Of a stretch of 45,126 nt of DNA, positions 16,352 to 25,329 are shown in pieces. The DNA is taken from the NCBI GenBank assembly GCA_002502045.1, contig DAPE01000006.1, forward strand, positions 1 through 45,126, given 5' to 3'. How positions within the stretch are numbered: position 1 is the first letter of the stretch; every line of letters begins with the position of its first letter. Origin of the DNA: Candidatus Parvarchaeota archaeon UBA573 (GTDB lineage Archaea > Nanobdellota > Nanobdellia > Parvarchaeales > Parvarchaeaceae). The notes beneath the pieces are model-generated. The model searched no databases, had not been told where the DNA came from, and saw only the letters and a list, made by a program, of their open reading frames with translations. The translations under genes and the position numbers were made by a program.

Positions 16352-17139
16352 AGATTAGTTTCTATTCGATATATATTTAAGTTTTTATGTCTTGAATTTA
16401 GAATAAATTCAAAAGGCATTTTATTTTTAAGGTCGTTAGCAGCATAATCAACTTTCTTAGTTTTAAACAAACTTCTGAAATCGGCCAAGTCTGTATTAGA
16501 ATCTTTATCATAATCCTGATTTGTTTTTAAAATGTACGTTTTTCTGCCATTTGGGCAGCCATCGGAACATATTAGATACCCTTCTTTTTTAACAGCTAAG
16601 TTGGTTATTCTAATTCCACTAGAAACTAGTATTTGAAGGTCTAAATTTCTTTTTCCTTCTCTGTATAAACTTCCAGAATCGGCACATATCTCTACACCTA
16701 TGTCTAAATTATTCCACATAAATTTTTTATTTACAGAATAGTCTCTTCCAATTAGTTCATATTGACCATTATTAAAGAAAGATGTACCTCCGTCATTTAC
16801 TTTTATTGTTGAGAATATAACTTTTCCATTATAAAGAACTGGCAGAAAATTATACATTTTCATCTTTTTTGTATAAATAACCGCAGAACCAGGTAATACT
16901 AATGTTTTTGTCGAGATGGTTAATGCTCTAAGTTTTCCAAGTAGTTGGTCCAATTCGCTATACGAATAAGGTTTTTCTCCTTCCAACTGATTGTTCATTA
17001 AGCCCCATTCTGGGCCTATTATAACATCTAAATCAAACTTTTTTGCATTTTCTAAGACACTTAAAGTTTTTTCAAGACTAGAATAGTGCGGGTGATTGGT
17101 GTTTATATCAATTATACCAACTTTCAAAAGTCTTCGCAT
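16348..17139 (-). CDS. Nitrilase-superfamily protein (copy 1)
   Basis: Divergent carbon-nitrogen hydrolase fold, 263 residues. The nitrilase triad is visible in the right order and context: Glu44 in IIGPEWG, Lys113 in TIKVNDGG, Cys152 in VEICADSG. Other family features are LVLPGSAVIY and YNFLPVLYNGKVI before the Lys, and the DLDLQILVSSG strand after the Cys. The substrate is unknown, but an amide or nitrile is expected. It is related to the protein at 27959-28825 (see GPEW, EICAD and DLDLQIL), which has a larger insertion between Glu and Lys. It is divergent from the GlpA-like gene with 79 bp between starts. Confidence 0.75.
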   Translation of the reverse strand: MRRLLKVGIIDINTNHPHYSSLEKTLSVLENAKKFDLDVIIGPEWGLMNNQLEGEKPYSYSELDQLLGKLRALTISTKTLVLPGSAVIYTKKMKMYNFLPVLYNGKVIFSTIKVNDGGTSFFNNGQYELIGRDYSVNKKFMWNNLDIGVEICADSGSLYREGKRNLDLQILVSSGIRITNLAVKKEGYLICSDGCPNGRKTYILKTNQDYDKDSNTDLADFRSLFKTKKVDYAANDLKNKMPFEFILNSRHKNLNIYRIETNL

Positions 17140-17218
17140 ACTTTATTTAAATTTAACAGATATTAATAGATTCTGCGTATTTTATAATATATTTAACTAA
17201 TGTCTGCTTTTTATAATA

Positions 17219-18526
17219 ATGGCAAATAACAAAGTAATAATTATAGGTGCGGGCGCAACTGGTTCTTTTATCACACATGATCTAGCAAGTAGAGGTTTTG
17301 ATGTTACGATTATAGAAAAAGGTAATATCATAGGAGGAACCAGCGGAAGGTTTCATGGAATGCTTCATAGCGGTGCAAGATATGCAATGAATGATGTGAA
17401 AGCTGCACAAGAAAGTATATTGGATAACAAAGTCATATCTGAAATAGCCCCTTTTTGCATAGAAAATACTGGTGGATTATTTGTAGCTTTTAACGATGAA
17501 GATATGTCTTTTAAAAGTAAATTTGAGGAGGGCTGTAAACAATCAAATATACCTGCAGAAAGCATAAGTATAGAATCTGCACTAAAAGAAGAACCATTTC
17601 TGAATAACTCTTTAAAAGCTGCTTATAAGGTTCCTGACAAGGTAATAAATTCTTTTAAATTTATAACAAGTCTTTTGTTAACTTCAAAAAGAGAATCTGC
17701 AAAAATTTTACTTAATACAGAAGTATTAGATTTTATACGAGATGGAAATCAAGTAAAAGGCGTAAAGATAAAAAATAATAATAATGGGCAGGTAAGCGAA
17801 TTAAAAGCAGATTTGGTAATAAATGCAAGTGGTGCTTGGGCATCCAAATTAATAAATGACAAACTTGGGATTAAAAGCATAGAAATGATATTATCCGCAG
17901 GTACAATGGCGGTGATAAATAGAAGGTTTACTAAACACATAATAAACCGGCTACGGGAACCTTCTGATGGAGATATAGTGGTTCCGTTTTTTAATGACTC
18001 TATCATAGGAACAACTGCATTTATAGTTGATGAGCCTGATAAATTTGATATAGATAAAGAGGATATAAGTTTTCTACAGAAATCAGGTAGTGAGATGATA
18101 CCAGTTCTTGCAAATTATCCGGTTTATAGGTATTATGCAGGTGTTAGGCCATTAATTGCTGTTGGAGAAAATACTGATAGTAGAAAAGCAACTAGAGACT
18201 TTAAGATATTTGATCATTCAGTAACAGATAATCTTAATGGGTTAGTTAGTATAGTAGGCGGGAAATTAAGTACCTCCAGAATAATGGCAAAAGAGATTGG
18301 TGATTTTGTATCAACTAAACTTAATATTAAAGAAGAATCAAAAACCGATAAGATAAAACTGTACTGGCCTAAAATTAACAATGAAAATCTTGAAGAGATG
18401 GCAAAGTCTCTATTTATTGACAAGGGATTTTTGTCTGAAATTATAAATGAGTCTGAAGGCAAAACATATTCTGACATGTACTCCAGTGCACTAGACCTCT
18501 TATATTCTAGGATGTTGTTTAATTGA
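17219..18526 (+). CDS. glpA: FAD-dependent glycerol-3-phosphate dehydrogenase, GlpA type
   Basis: Oxidises glycerol 3-phosphate to dihydroxyacetone phosphate and passes electrons to a membrane acceptor. The 435 residues begin with the FAD-binding fold GAGATG (10-15), the acidic strand end TIIEKG, then GRFHGMLHSGARYA, a strong GlpA/GlpD signature. ADLVINASGAWAS, YRYYAGVRPLIA and SIVGGKLSTSR follow, as in GlpA. It lacks the C-terminal [2Fe-2S]/BFD-like part of the E. coli subunit. No glpB, glpC or glycerol kinase is present in the window. TATA-like ATATTTAAC is at about 17188-17196. The next gene starts one base after its stop. Related FAD oxidases (for example of 2-hydroxyglutarate) cannot be wholly excluded. 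Confidence 0.82.
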   Translation: MANNKVIIIGAGATGSFITHDLASRGFDVTIIEKGNIIGGTSGRFHGMLHSGARYAMNDVKAAQESILDNKVISEIAPFCIENTGGLFVAFNDEDMSFKSKFEEGCKQSNIPAESISIESALKEEPFLNNSLKAAYKVPDKVINSFKFITSLLLTSKRESAKILLNTEVLDFIRDGNQVKGVKIKNNNNGQVSELKADLVINASGAWASKLINDKLGIKSIEMILSAGTMAVINRRFTKHIINRLREPSDGDIVVPFFNDSIIGTTAFIVDEPDKFDIDKEDISFLQKSGSEMIPVLANYPVYRYYAGVRPLIAVGENTDSRKATRDFKIFDHSVTDNLNGLVSIVGGKLSTSRIMAKEIGDFVSTKLNIKEESKTDKIKLYWPKINNENLEEMAKSLFIDKGFLSEIINESEGKTYSDMYSSALDLLYSRMLFN

Positions 18527-18527
18527 T

Positions 18528-18992
18528 ATGGAAATAAAAGGAAGCTTTACAGTAGACTATAACCTTGAAAAGGTTTGGGAGGTCGTTGCAGACGCTAATA
18601 AATTCATAAAATGTTTACCAAACGTTGTTTCTGCAGAAGTAAGTGGTGATACTTTTAAGCTACAGTTTAAAGTCGACGCAAAAAAATATACCTCAAAATT
18701 CCTTGGCGCAAGTTATCTTTCTAATCTTAACATTAAATTTTCTGCAGAATTGAAGGAGAAGGAAGAAAAAAAGCACATACTTATAGCGGGTAATGGATCT
18801 ACAATAGGCCTGAAGTTCTCTCTTTCTTTATATATAGACTTAAGTACACAAGATTCTTCTACAAAAATTGATTGGAAAGCAGAAATAGACCTTGGGAGAA
18901 TGGCAAAACTTTTTGGTGAAGACACTATCAATCAAGCAATAAACGATGTAGTGATACAAACTGTAGATAACTTAAAGAATCTGCTCAAATAA
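18528..18992 (+). CDS. CoxG/SRPBCC-family protein
   Basis: This 154-residue START/SRPBCC-fold protein is similar to CoxG: MEIKGSFTVDYNLEKVWEVV at the N-terminus, then DANKFIKCLPNV and the alternating beta strands, closing with the long C-terminal helix (NQAINDVVIQTVDNLKNLL). CoxG-like proteins help membrane attachment or assembly of redox enzymes; others bind hydrophobic ligands. It begins one base after the stop of the GlpA-like gene, so it probably belongs to the same operon and may help tether that dehydrogenase to the membrane (inference). No molybdenum hydroxylase genes are nearby, so a role in CO oxidation is unsupported. Confidence 0.8.
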   Translation: MEIKGSFTVDYNLEKVWEVVADANKFIKCLPNVVSAEVSGDTFKLQFKVDAKKYTSKFLGASYLSNLNIKFSAELKEKEEKKHILIAGNGSTIGLKFSLSLYIDLSTQDSSTKIDWKAEIDLGRMAKLFGEDTINQAINDVVIQTVDNLKNLLK

Positions 18993-19043
18993 ATTAAATA
19001 AAATATTTTATATAGTTAATATTTATTAAAAATAACATAACTT

Positions 19044-20513
19044 ATGAAAGCCCACTTAGCTGCTAATAACGGAGATGTAAACAGTAACATTAAAAATGAG
19101 AATCTAATCCTTTCAGTTCTTGTAATTGGGGTTTTAATGGCGTCAATAGATTCAACTATCGTTCTACTTGCTTTTCCAGCGATAACACAGGCTTTACATT
19201 CCAATCTTTCAACTGTAATCTGGGTCATTTTAATTTATCTTCTTATAACAGCAGTTGCTGCTACCCAGCTTGGAAGAATAGGTGATTTATTTGGAAGATC
19301 TAGAGTTTTTAATTCAGGGATAGCCATATTTACCTTTTTTTCATTTATGTGCGGAATTGCACCAACAGATATAACCTTAATAATATTCAGAGGTTTCCAG
19401 GCAATAGGTGGTGCTATGATGACTGCTAATAGCGGAGCAATAATCGCTGACACATTCAGAAGAGAGAAACTGGGTAAAGCTTATGGCTTTACTGGTATGG
19501 GCTGGAATGTAGGGGCAATGTTAGGAATAGTATTAGGGGGAATAATAACAACTTTCATTGGTTATAGATATATATTCTTCATTAATGTGCCAATAGGGAT
19601 AGTGCTTTTAGTTCTTGCATTAAAATACATAAAAGATAACAAAAGAGAAAACGAAAAGTTAGATATAGCAGGTATGGGTATTTTAGGAGTAATGCTTTCA
19701 ATGATATTATATGCAGGTGTAAGGATAGCTTCAGTTGGTTTGGATACTGTCAATATTTCTATTTTAGTAATAGGTTTTATACTGATTCTTCCATTCTATT
19801 TCAGGGAAAAAATATTTGTAAATCCTGTAATAAAATTTTCAATGTTTAAGAATAAAGTATTCAAGAACTCTGTATTGGCTTCTATGTTTCAAGGTTTAGG
19901 GTTTATGGGAGTAGCATTTATGCTTATAATGTACTTACAAGGTGTAAGGGGATTAAGTCCTTTTAATGCATCTTTGCTTCTTCTTCCAGGATACGTCCTA
20001 AGTGGGGTATTGTCTCCATTTATGGGCAGGTATTCTGATAAATACGGCGCAAGATTACTTGCAACTTTAGGTCTTTTGGTTATGATAGCAGGAATAACTG
20101 TTTACTTTGCGCTTACGGCAACGTCTAGTGTATATATAGTTCTTATCGGGTCCGCAATAACTGGTTTCGGCGGCGCAATGTTTTGGCCAGCCAATAACAG
20201 CGCTGTAATGAAAAGCAGTGAAGCTGGGAGATTCGGCACGGCTTCTGGAGTTTTAAGATTATTTGGTAGTATAGGTATAATGGGTAGTTTTATTATAGTC
20301 ATTGTTACTGCAACTCTAGCTATTCCAAGGTATCTTGCATTTGAGATATTTGTAGGAACTTCAAAACTTATAGGGGGTATAACTAAAGGATTTATAACAG
20401 GAATGCATTTTTCGTTTGTATTCCTTATAATAATGCTTGTAATAGCAGCGCTTCTCTCTCTTACAAGGGGAAATGAGAATATTGGAGAAAAAATTAAAAA
20501 TAACTCTGTATAA
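19044..20513 (+). CDS. MFS multidrug exporter (DHA2, EmrB/QacA type)
   Basis: Proton-coupled efflux protein, 489 residues, with about 14 hydrophobic helices. Motif D1-like LMASIDSTIVLLAFPAI is in helix 1, motif A GRIGDLFGRSRVFNSG in the loop between helices 2 and 3, and motif C GAMLGIVLGG in helix 5. These are the standard signatures of the 14-helix DHA2 drug exporters. Helix-rich sequence continues to a short basic tail (LTRGNENIGEKIKN). A TATA-like element (AATATTTTATATAG) lies about 30 nt upstream of the ATG. It is 51 bp after the CoxG-like gene. The substrate is unknown. Confidence 0.93.
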   Translation: MKAHLAANNGDVNSNIKNENLILSVLVIGVLMASIDSTIVLLAFPAITQALHSNLSTVIWVILIYLLITAVAATQLGRIGDLFGRSRVFNSGIAIFTFFSFMCGIAPTDITLIIFRGFQAIGGAMMTANSGAIIADTFRREKLGKAYGFTGMGWNVGAMLGIVLGGIITTFIGYRYIFFINVPIGIVLLVLALKYIKDNKRENEKLDIAGMGILGVMLSMILYAGVRIASVGLDTVNISILVIGFILILPFYFREKIFVNPVIKFSMFKNKVFKNSVLASMFQGLGFMGVAFMLIMYLQGVRGLSPFNASLLLLPGYVLSGVLSPFMGRYSDKYGARLLATLGLLVMIAGITVYFALTATSSVYIVLIGSAITGFGGAMFWPANNSAVMKSSEAGRFGTASGVLRLFGSIGIMGSFIIVIVTATLAIPRYLAFEIFVGTSKLIGGITKGFITGMHFSFVFLIIMLVIAALLSLTRGNENIGEKIKNNSV

Positions 20514-20550
20514 ACTAACATGCTAGATTAAAAACCCTACAAAAAAAGAC

Positions 20551-20754
20551 TTAGTTGTGCATACGCATAATAAAAAACAATGAAAAGAACACAATTACTT
20601 CGATTGATATTATAAAAGCTATAGAAATCAACGATGGATTATTTTGGAACTGGTTAGGGGCAACAAGGAAAATTATTATAAAAGCAGTTACAAGTGAAGC
20701 AATCCCTGCAAAAAAAGCATAGAACATGTCCTTTTTTTCTATCATATTATGCAT
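20551..20754 (-). CDS. Small two-helix membrane protein
   Basis: This 67-residue protein has two hydrophobic helices (about 11-31 and 41-63) and a polar N-terminus. Its first ATG overlaps the stop of the helicase-nuclease gene by eight bases (ATGCATAA). A second ATG three codons on (20745) is also possible. It is therefore probably translated from the same mRNA as the helicase. I recognise no family. It is convergent with the MFS exporter (37 bp between stops). A membrane protein coupled to a DNA-processing enzyme is odd; it may simply use the upstream promoter. Confidence 0.6.
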   Translation of the reverse strand: MHNMIEKKDMFYAFFAGIASLVTAFIIIFLVAPNQFQNNPSLISIAFIISIEVIVFFSLFFIMRMHN

Positions 20755-23461
20755 GAGTTTCGTATTCTTCTCTTAACTTCTTAAATATCTCATCATTTAA
20801 ACTATCAGAATAATAGTACTTTTCTGTTGCCTTCTCAATTAACTTCTCAGGGTTTTCTTTATATTCTAATAATTGAAGTATGTGCTTCTTTATGGTTTCT
20901 ATCTGCATATCTTTTATTTTCTGTGTATCTAATTCATATTCAAACTTCCCAGTGTTTATCTTTCCAGTTAGATTTATGTATGCTATTGCCGTGTCTATCT
21001 CCTTCTCATCAATATTTTTTTCTATTGCAAAAAGCTTACGATAAAGAGCAAGTTGTCTCCTGTGTTTTGAGCCTTGATCATTGGATTTATCTGTCTTGAA
21101 ATCGATTATAAGGAATTTGTTCTTTTTCTCGTTGAAGAATACTGCATCTAATTTTGCAGAAACTTTTAGGTCACTTTTTATATCTGGGAATACTGCTTCA
21201 AGTGGCATTTCAATCATTTTTTCTGCTTCTACTTCTTCAGCATTATATTTTCTTTGTATCTCTCCATGAATACTTATTATATTCTGAAGGATTTTTTTCT
21301 GAGTTTCATTTAATTCCTCTTCCTTTAAGCTATGTTTAAAGTAATCTTCTGCTATTTTATGAGCATTTAAACCAAATTTTGTACTTTCTGTTACTTCGCT
21401 TATCCCAAGAACCTTTGTTCTTATAAATTTTAGTGGATCTGACATTATGTCCAGCAATGAAAAGGATATACCTTTAAGCTGCGTGAAATAACTATTTATT
21501 CGACTTATTAGCCATTTATCATTCTCTTGAAGTAAAGCTCTGGCTGCCTCGTATTCCTTGTTGACGAAAAGTGAATATGCTTCAGCATATTTTTTCTTGA
21601 AAGGAGCTGGTTCATCTTCCATTTCTGCGATGCTTTTTTCTATTAAACCTTCAATATAGTAATCTTCAGCAAGCGCTGGTGGAGTTACAACAAAAAGATT
21701 CTCTTTTGCCCGGGTAAAAGCAACAAAGTCTACTCTTATACTTTCTTCTGCTAATTCTTCTTTAACATCTATTCCTTTTGTCTGTTTAATTATAGAATTG
21801 GTCACTAAATCAATAAAACTGGTTTTATTGTTCTGTTTTTTTGGTATGTATATAACATTGTCAAATTCAAGCCCTTTTGCCTTATGAACTGTTGTAAGTA
21901 TAAGATTTTCTTGTTTGTCATTTGATTCATAGCTATCTTCAGCGGTATACAGATAAACAAGCATGTCTGAAAAGCTTGGAAGCTCGTTACTATCCATATA
22001 CTGATTTATGTTTTCAAGTATAGCCGCTGCACTTATATAATAATCATTATCCAAGGCTACAGATATTGGCAGTATAGTTTCATTAAAGAGCTTGTTTATA
22101 TTGAATATATTTAACTCTGCTGCAGCTTTTCTATCAAAAAAAGGTTTTGCAAGTCTTTTTACTTCATTTATATTTATCTCTTTCTTTCTGTACTTCTCTT
22201 CGATTTGAAATGCCATCTTAAGAGAAACCCCGGAAAATGGCGTGAAAAGTGCTTTTAAGACATCTTTTTCATCAGCGTTGAATATCCCTTTTAAATAGTC
22301 AATTATAGAATTTTTTGCCCTTGTCGAAACCGAAGCGCTTGCTGTTGTAGTATATTTCACGTTCTTTGCATCTAAAATACGTGAGATACCTATTATCTGA
22401 TCGTTGGTCCTTGTTATTATTGCCGTGCTTTTTCTTTGCGAAGCCAGGTCTATGGCAAGTTTTAAGGCTATATCCTCGGTATTATTTCCTATTAATTGTT
22501 TTACACTGCCCCCTTGGCCTTTATTACTTTTAAAATCTTCCAATTCATTGCTATCATTTTTATCATGAGTTTTTTTAAGAAAATATTGTTTAGAATATTC
22601 TAGTATCTCACTATAACTCCTATAATTCAGTCCCTTGGTTAATTGTTCCAAATTACTTAATTTTTGAAATTCGGCGAAGTTTTTTAGGCTACCACCCTGA
22701 AAACCGAAGATTGACTGTTTTCTGTCACCTACAAGAAATAAATAATCCCCTAAAAGTCTTGCTATATCTGCTTCTACATCATTTAAATCCTGTAATTCAT
22801 CAACTAAAACATATTTATAATGTTTCTTTAAAGGGTCATATTCAATTTGGAACCTCTTTAAAAGATCATTATAATCTATTCTTTTTTCACCTTTTTCTTT
22901 TTCGTAGTCTTGAAAGGCAATTATAAAATAGTCAAGAAAAGCTAGGATTTCTTCTACTTTTATAGTATTCATATTCTCTAAAAACGATTTATTTATTAGA
23001 TCCTCTTTAGTCATTTTTACGTTTATTTCCTCGGGGGTTATACCGAAGCTTTTTATGTATCTTATAGAATTTTCCACTTTAGGAACCAGTTCCTGTATAA
23101 CATAATCCCTCTCATAATTGAAGGCATTATTATTTTCAAAACTCTTGAATATTGAAAACCTTATAAAGTTATTGCTAACAAGTTCATATTCTTTTCCCTG
23201 CTCTGAGAAGTATGAATTGCAGAAGCTATGAAATGTAGATATTGTAATACCATTTATCCTTGAAACCTCCAGGTTGTTTTCCTTTAGTTTTTGATTTATT
23301 TTTTCAAACATTTCATCAACTGCCTTGTTTGTAAAAGTCAGACATAGAATTTCATTTTCATTAACACCATTCTTTATAAGTTCTATTACTCTATCGGCTA
23401 ATGCAGTTGTTTTTCCTGTACCTGGATTAGCTTTTATAAGAATATTTTTGTTTATGTCCAT
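20747..23461 (-). CDS. UvrD/AddA-like helicase with C-terminal PD-(D/E)XK nuclease domain
   Basis: Superfamily 1 helicase-nuclease of 904 residues, probably acting in double-strand break processing. Helicase motifs: I ANPGTGKTT (11-19), Ia CLTFTNKAVDEM (40-51), Ic STFHSF, II DELQD (221-225), III LVGDRKQSIFGFQG (243-256), IV GLNYRS (277-282), V TTVHKAKGLEFDNV (523-536), VI AFTRAKENL (581-589). The C-terminal RecB-type nuclease has His701 (LNAHKIAEDYF), Asp772, Asp787-x-Lys789 (IIDFKTDK) and QLALY (803-807). This is the domain order of AddA/RecB. No AddB-like partner or Fe-S cysteine cluster is visible in the window. It is divergent from the isochorismatase-fold gene. Confidence 0.92.
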   Translation of the reverse strand: MDINKNILIKANPGTGKTTALADRVIELIKNGVNENEILCLTFTNKAVDEMFEKINQKLKENNLEVSRINGITISTFHSFCNSYFSEQGKEYELVSNNFIRFSIFKSFENNNAFNYERDYVIQELVPKVENSIRYIKSFGITPEEINVKMTKEDLINKSFLENMNTIKVEEILAFLDYFIIAFQDYEKEKGEKRIDYNDLLKRFQIEYDPLKKHYKYVLVDELQDLNDVEADIARLLGDYLFLVGDRKQSIFGFQGGSLKNFAEFQKLSNLEQLTKGLNYRSYSEILEYSKQYFLKKTHDKNDSNELEDFKSNKGQGGSVKQLIGNNTEDIALKLAIDLASQRKSTAIITRTNDQIIGISRILDAKNVKYTTTASASVSTRAKNSIIDYLKGIFNADEKDVLKALFTPFSGVSLKMAFQIEEKYRKKEININEVKRLAKPFFDRKAAAELNIFNINKLFNETILPISVALDNDYYISAAAILENINQYMDSNELPSFSDMLVYLYTAEDSYESNDKQENLILTTVHKAKGLEFDNVIYIPKKQNNKTSFIDLVTNSIIKQTKGIDVKEELAEESIRVDFVAFTRAKENLFVVTPPALAEDYYIEGLIEKSIAEMEDEPAPFKKKYAEAYSLFVNKEYEAARALLQENDKWLISRINSYFTQLKGISFSLLDIMSDPLKFIRTKVLGISEVTESTKFGLNAHKIAEDYFKHSLKEEELNETQKKILQNIISIHGEIQRKYNAEEVEAEKMIEMPLEAVFPDIKSDLKVSAKLDAVFFNEKKNKFLIIDFKTDKSNDQGSKHRRQLALYRKLFAIEKNIDEKEIDTAIAYINLTGKINTGKFEYELDTQKIKDMQIETIKKHILQLLEYKENPEKLIEKATEKYYYSDSLNDEIFKKLREEYETHA

Positions 23462-23549
23462 TCTAATAATGGTATTTTTTATTATAAAAATTTATTAAGA
23501 GATCTAATTTTATAGAAAACTTTATAATAAATGCAGTATTAATTTGCAT

Positions 23550-24134
23550 ATGGAAAGAAAAGTTTATTCTGAAATAAAAGAAATAATAAACCCAGAACAT
23601 ACTGCACTTATAGTGTGGGATGTGCAGAAAATGCTCGTGAACAATATATACAATAAAGAAGAATTTCTTAAAAATATAAATAAACTAATTGAAAACGCAA
23701 GAAGCAAGGGAATGCTCATATTCTTTACAAAAATTACACCATTACCAAAGGAATTTGAGTCTCCTGCAAGAAAATATTCCTCAAGCAAAATGAAGTTTAA
23801 GCTATCAGAATTACCAAAGGAAATGTTTGAGTTAGCAATTGAGCCAAAAGAGAATGAAATAGTAGTAAATAAAAACACTGCAAGTATATTTATTGGCACG
23901 AATTTTGAACTTATGTGCAGAAATGCAGGCATTGAAACATTGATAATAGCAGGAATAGCAACTGAAATAGGAGTAGAATCTACTGCTAGAGATGCAGCAA
24001 ACAGGGGATTTTATGTAGTTGTAGACTCCGATGCATCTTCTTCTGGTGATAAAGAAGCTCATGAGAGATCTATACAAAACATGAAAAAACTTTTCGATGT
24101 TTTGCCGACTGAGGACATAATAAAAGTATTTTAA
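23550..24134 (+). CDS. Isochorismatase-fold hydrolase lacking the catalytic Cys
   Basis: This 194-residue protein of the isochorismatase/nicotinamidase family starts at ATG 23550; an in-frame TTG at 23544 is less likely. A TATA-like ACTTTATAATAA lies at about 23518-23529. Triad positions: Asp24 in LIVWDVQ, Lys108 in VNKNTASIF, but the nucleophile position reads Gly141 in ATEIGVESTARDA where amidases have Cys. Isochorismatases (EntB, PhzD) also have Gly there and hydrolyse a vinyl ether without a Cys nucleophile, so an amidase role is unlikely. It might be an isochorismatase-like hydrolase or a non-hydrolytic protein. Its stop overlaps the start of the next gene (TAATG). Confidence 0.85.
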   Translation: MERKVYSEIKEIINPEHTALIVWDVQKMLVNNIYNKEEFLKNINKLIENARSKGMLIFFTKITPLPKEFESPARKYSSSKMKFKLSELPKEMFELAIEPKENEIVVNKNTASIFIGTNFELMCRNAGIETLIIAGIATEIGVESTARDAANRGFYVVVDSDASSSGDKEAHERSIQNMKKLFDVLPTEDIIKVF

Positions 24135-24379
24135 TGGCTTTAAAGAGAGATAAAGATAAGATAAAAAGAGACATAGAGAGAAATTATAAGGCTTTAGGCT
24201 TAATAAATGCTTTTATGATAGGAATTGAGTTTCTAATAGGTAGTATAGAATTCCTGCCAGGCCACTTAAACACAATAGGCATCTATCTTTTTATTTTGGG
24301 TAGTTTTCAGATACTTTTAGTTCCTACAATAAGAATATCAAGAGATATACACATAAAGCTTAGGCTTAAAAAATCATAA
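24134..24379 (+). CDS. YrhK-like small membrane protein
   Basis: This 81-residue protein has a charged N-terminus (KRDKDKIKRDIERNYK), two hydrophobic helices (about 21-40 and 45-65) and a basic end. The pattern of a short helix pair with GSIEFLPG, then IGIYLFILGSFQIL, and an Arg-rich end resembles YrhK-domain proteins. The function of that family is not known. The ATG overlaps the stop of the isochorismatase-fold gene by one base, so it is in the same operon. The assignment is by pattern only. Confidence 0.6.
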   Translation: MALKRDKDKIKRDIERNYKALGLINAFMIGIEFLIGSIEFLPGHLNTIGIYLFILGSFQILLVPTIRISRDIHIKLRLKKS

Positions 24380-24403
24380 ATATAATGGACCATTTAAATA
24401 AAT

Positions 24404-25297
24404 ATGGAAACAAAAGAATTCAACAAAACAAACAATAAACTTTCTGTTATGGGTGTCGGTACTTGGCAACTTAGCAGTGATAAAGAAGAGAACATAAAGG
24501 CAATAAGATATGCAATCGATAATGGGATAAATTTCATAGACACCGCAGAGATGTACAATACTGAGGATGTTGTTGGATCAGCAATACAAGGCTATGAAAG
24601 AGAAAAACTTTTTATTGCAAGCAAAGTTTGGCCAACACATTTCAAGTATGATGATGTAATAAAGGCCTGCGAAGCAAGTTTAAAGAAGATAGGAACGGAT
24701 TACTTAGATTTATATCAGCTCCACTGGCCCAATAAATCGGTTCCAATAAAAGAGACAATGCAAGCAATGGAAAAACTTGTAGAGGAAGGAAAAATAAAGA
24801 ATATAGGGATAAGCAATTTCTCGCTTGACGAAATGAAAGAAGCTCAGTCAGTGATGTCAAAGTATGAGATAGCTTCTAATCAAGTAGAATACAGTATAGT
24901 AACAAGAGATATAGAAAAGAGCGGAGTCTTTGATTACTGCAAAGAAAATAGCATCGCAGTAATAGCATACAGTCCACTTTCCCATGGAAAAATATTTAAT
25001 AACAAGGAGTTGCTTGCGGATATTAATAAAATATCAAATAGGTATGGAAAAAATCCAGCACAGATTGCTTTAAGCTGGCTTTTACATAGAGAGAATACTT
25101 TTCCAATACCCAAAGCAAGCAATATAGAGCATATGAAAGAAGATATCGAAGCAGGAAGCATAAAACTTACTGAAGACGATTTAAGTTTTCTTTCTGGATT
25201 AGCAAGCAAATACCCTATTGAACCTATAGCAAATGCGCATAAAAAGAACGAAGACAAAGTAAACGAATACAACTTTAAGGAAGAAAAGATAGACTAA
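24404..25297 (+). CDS. Aldo/keto reductase
   Basis: NAD(P)H-dependent reductase of aldehydes or ketones, 297 residues with the (beta/alpha)8 fold. The catalytic tetrad is Asp46 (FIDTAEMY), Tyr51, Lys74 (IASKVWP) and His107 (YQLHWP). GVGTWQLSSDKEENIKAIRYA and NIGISNF are typical. The C-terminal phosphate-binding stretch, PIPKASNIEHMKED, fits NADP binding. It begins 24 bases after the YrhK-like gene and is followed 32 bases later by an HxlR regulator, which may control it. Such enzymes commonly detoxify reactive carbonyls; the substrate is unknown. Confidence 0.93.
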   Translation: METKEFNKTNNKLSVMGVGTWQLSSDKEENIKAIRYAIDNGINFIDTAEMYNTEDVVGSAIQGYEREKLFIASKVWPTHFKYDDVIKACEASLKKIGTDYLDLYQLHWPNKSVPIKETMQAMEKLVEEGKIKNIGISNFSLDEMKEAQSVMSKYEIASNQVEYSIVTRDIEKSGVFDYCKENSIAVIAYSPLSHGKIFNNKELLADINKISNRYGKNPAQIALSWLLHRENTFPIPKASNIEHMKEDIEAGSIKLTEDDLSFLSGLASKYPIEPIANAHKKNEDKVNEYNFKEEKID

Positions 25298-25329
25298 GGC
25301 ATTAAAATGCAAAAAACTATAAAGTATAT

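Noticed and set aside
20827..21339. Several plus-strand frames inside the helicase-nuclease gene
   Set aside because: They lie opposite the conserved nuclease domain, lack start signals and have no family features.
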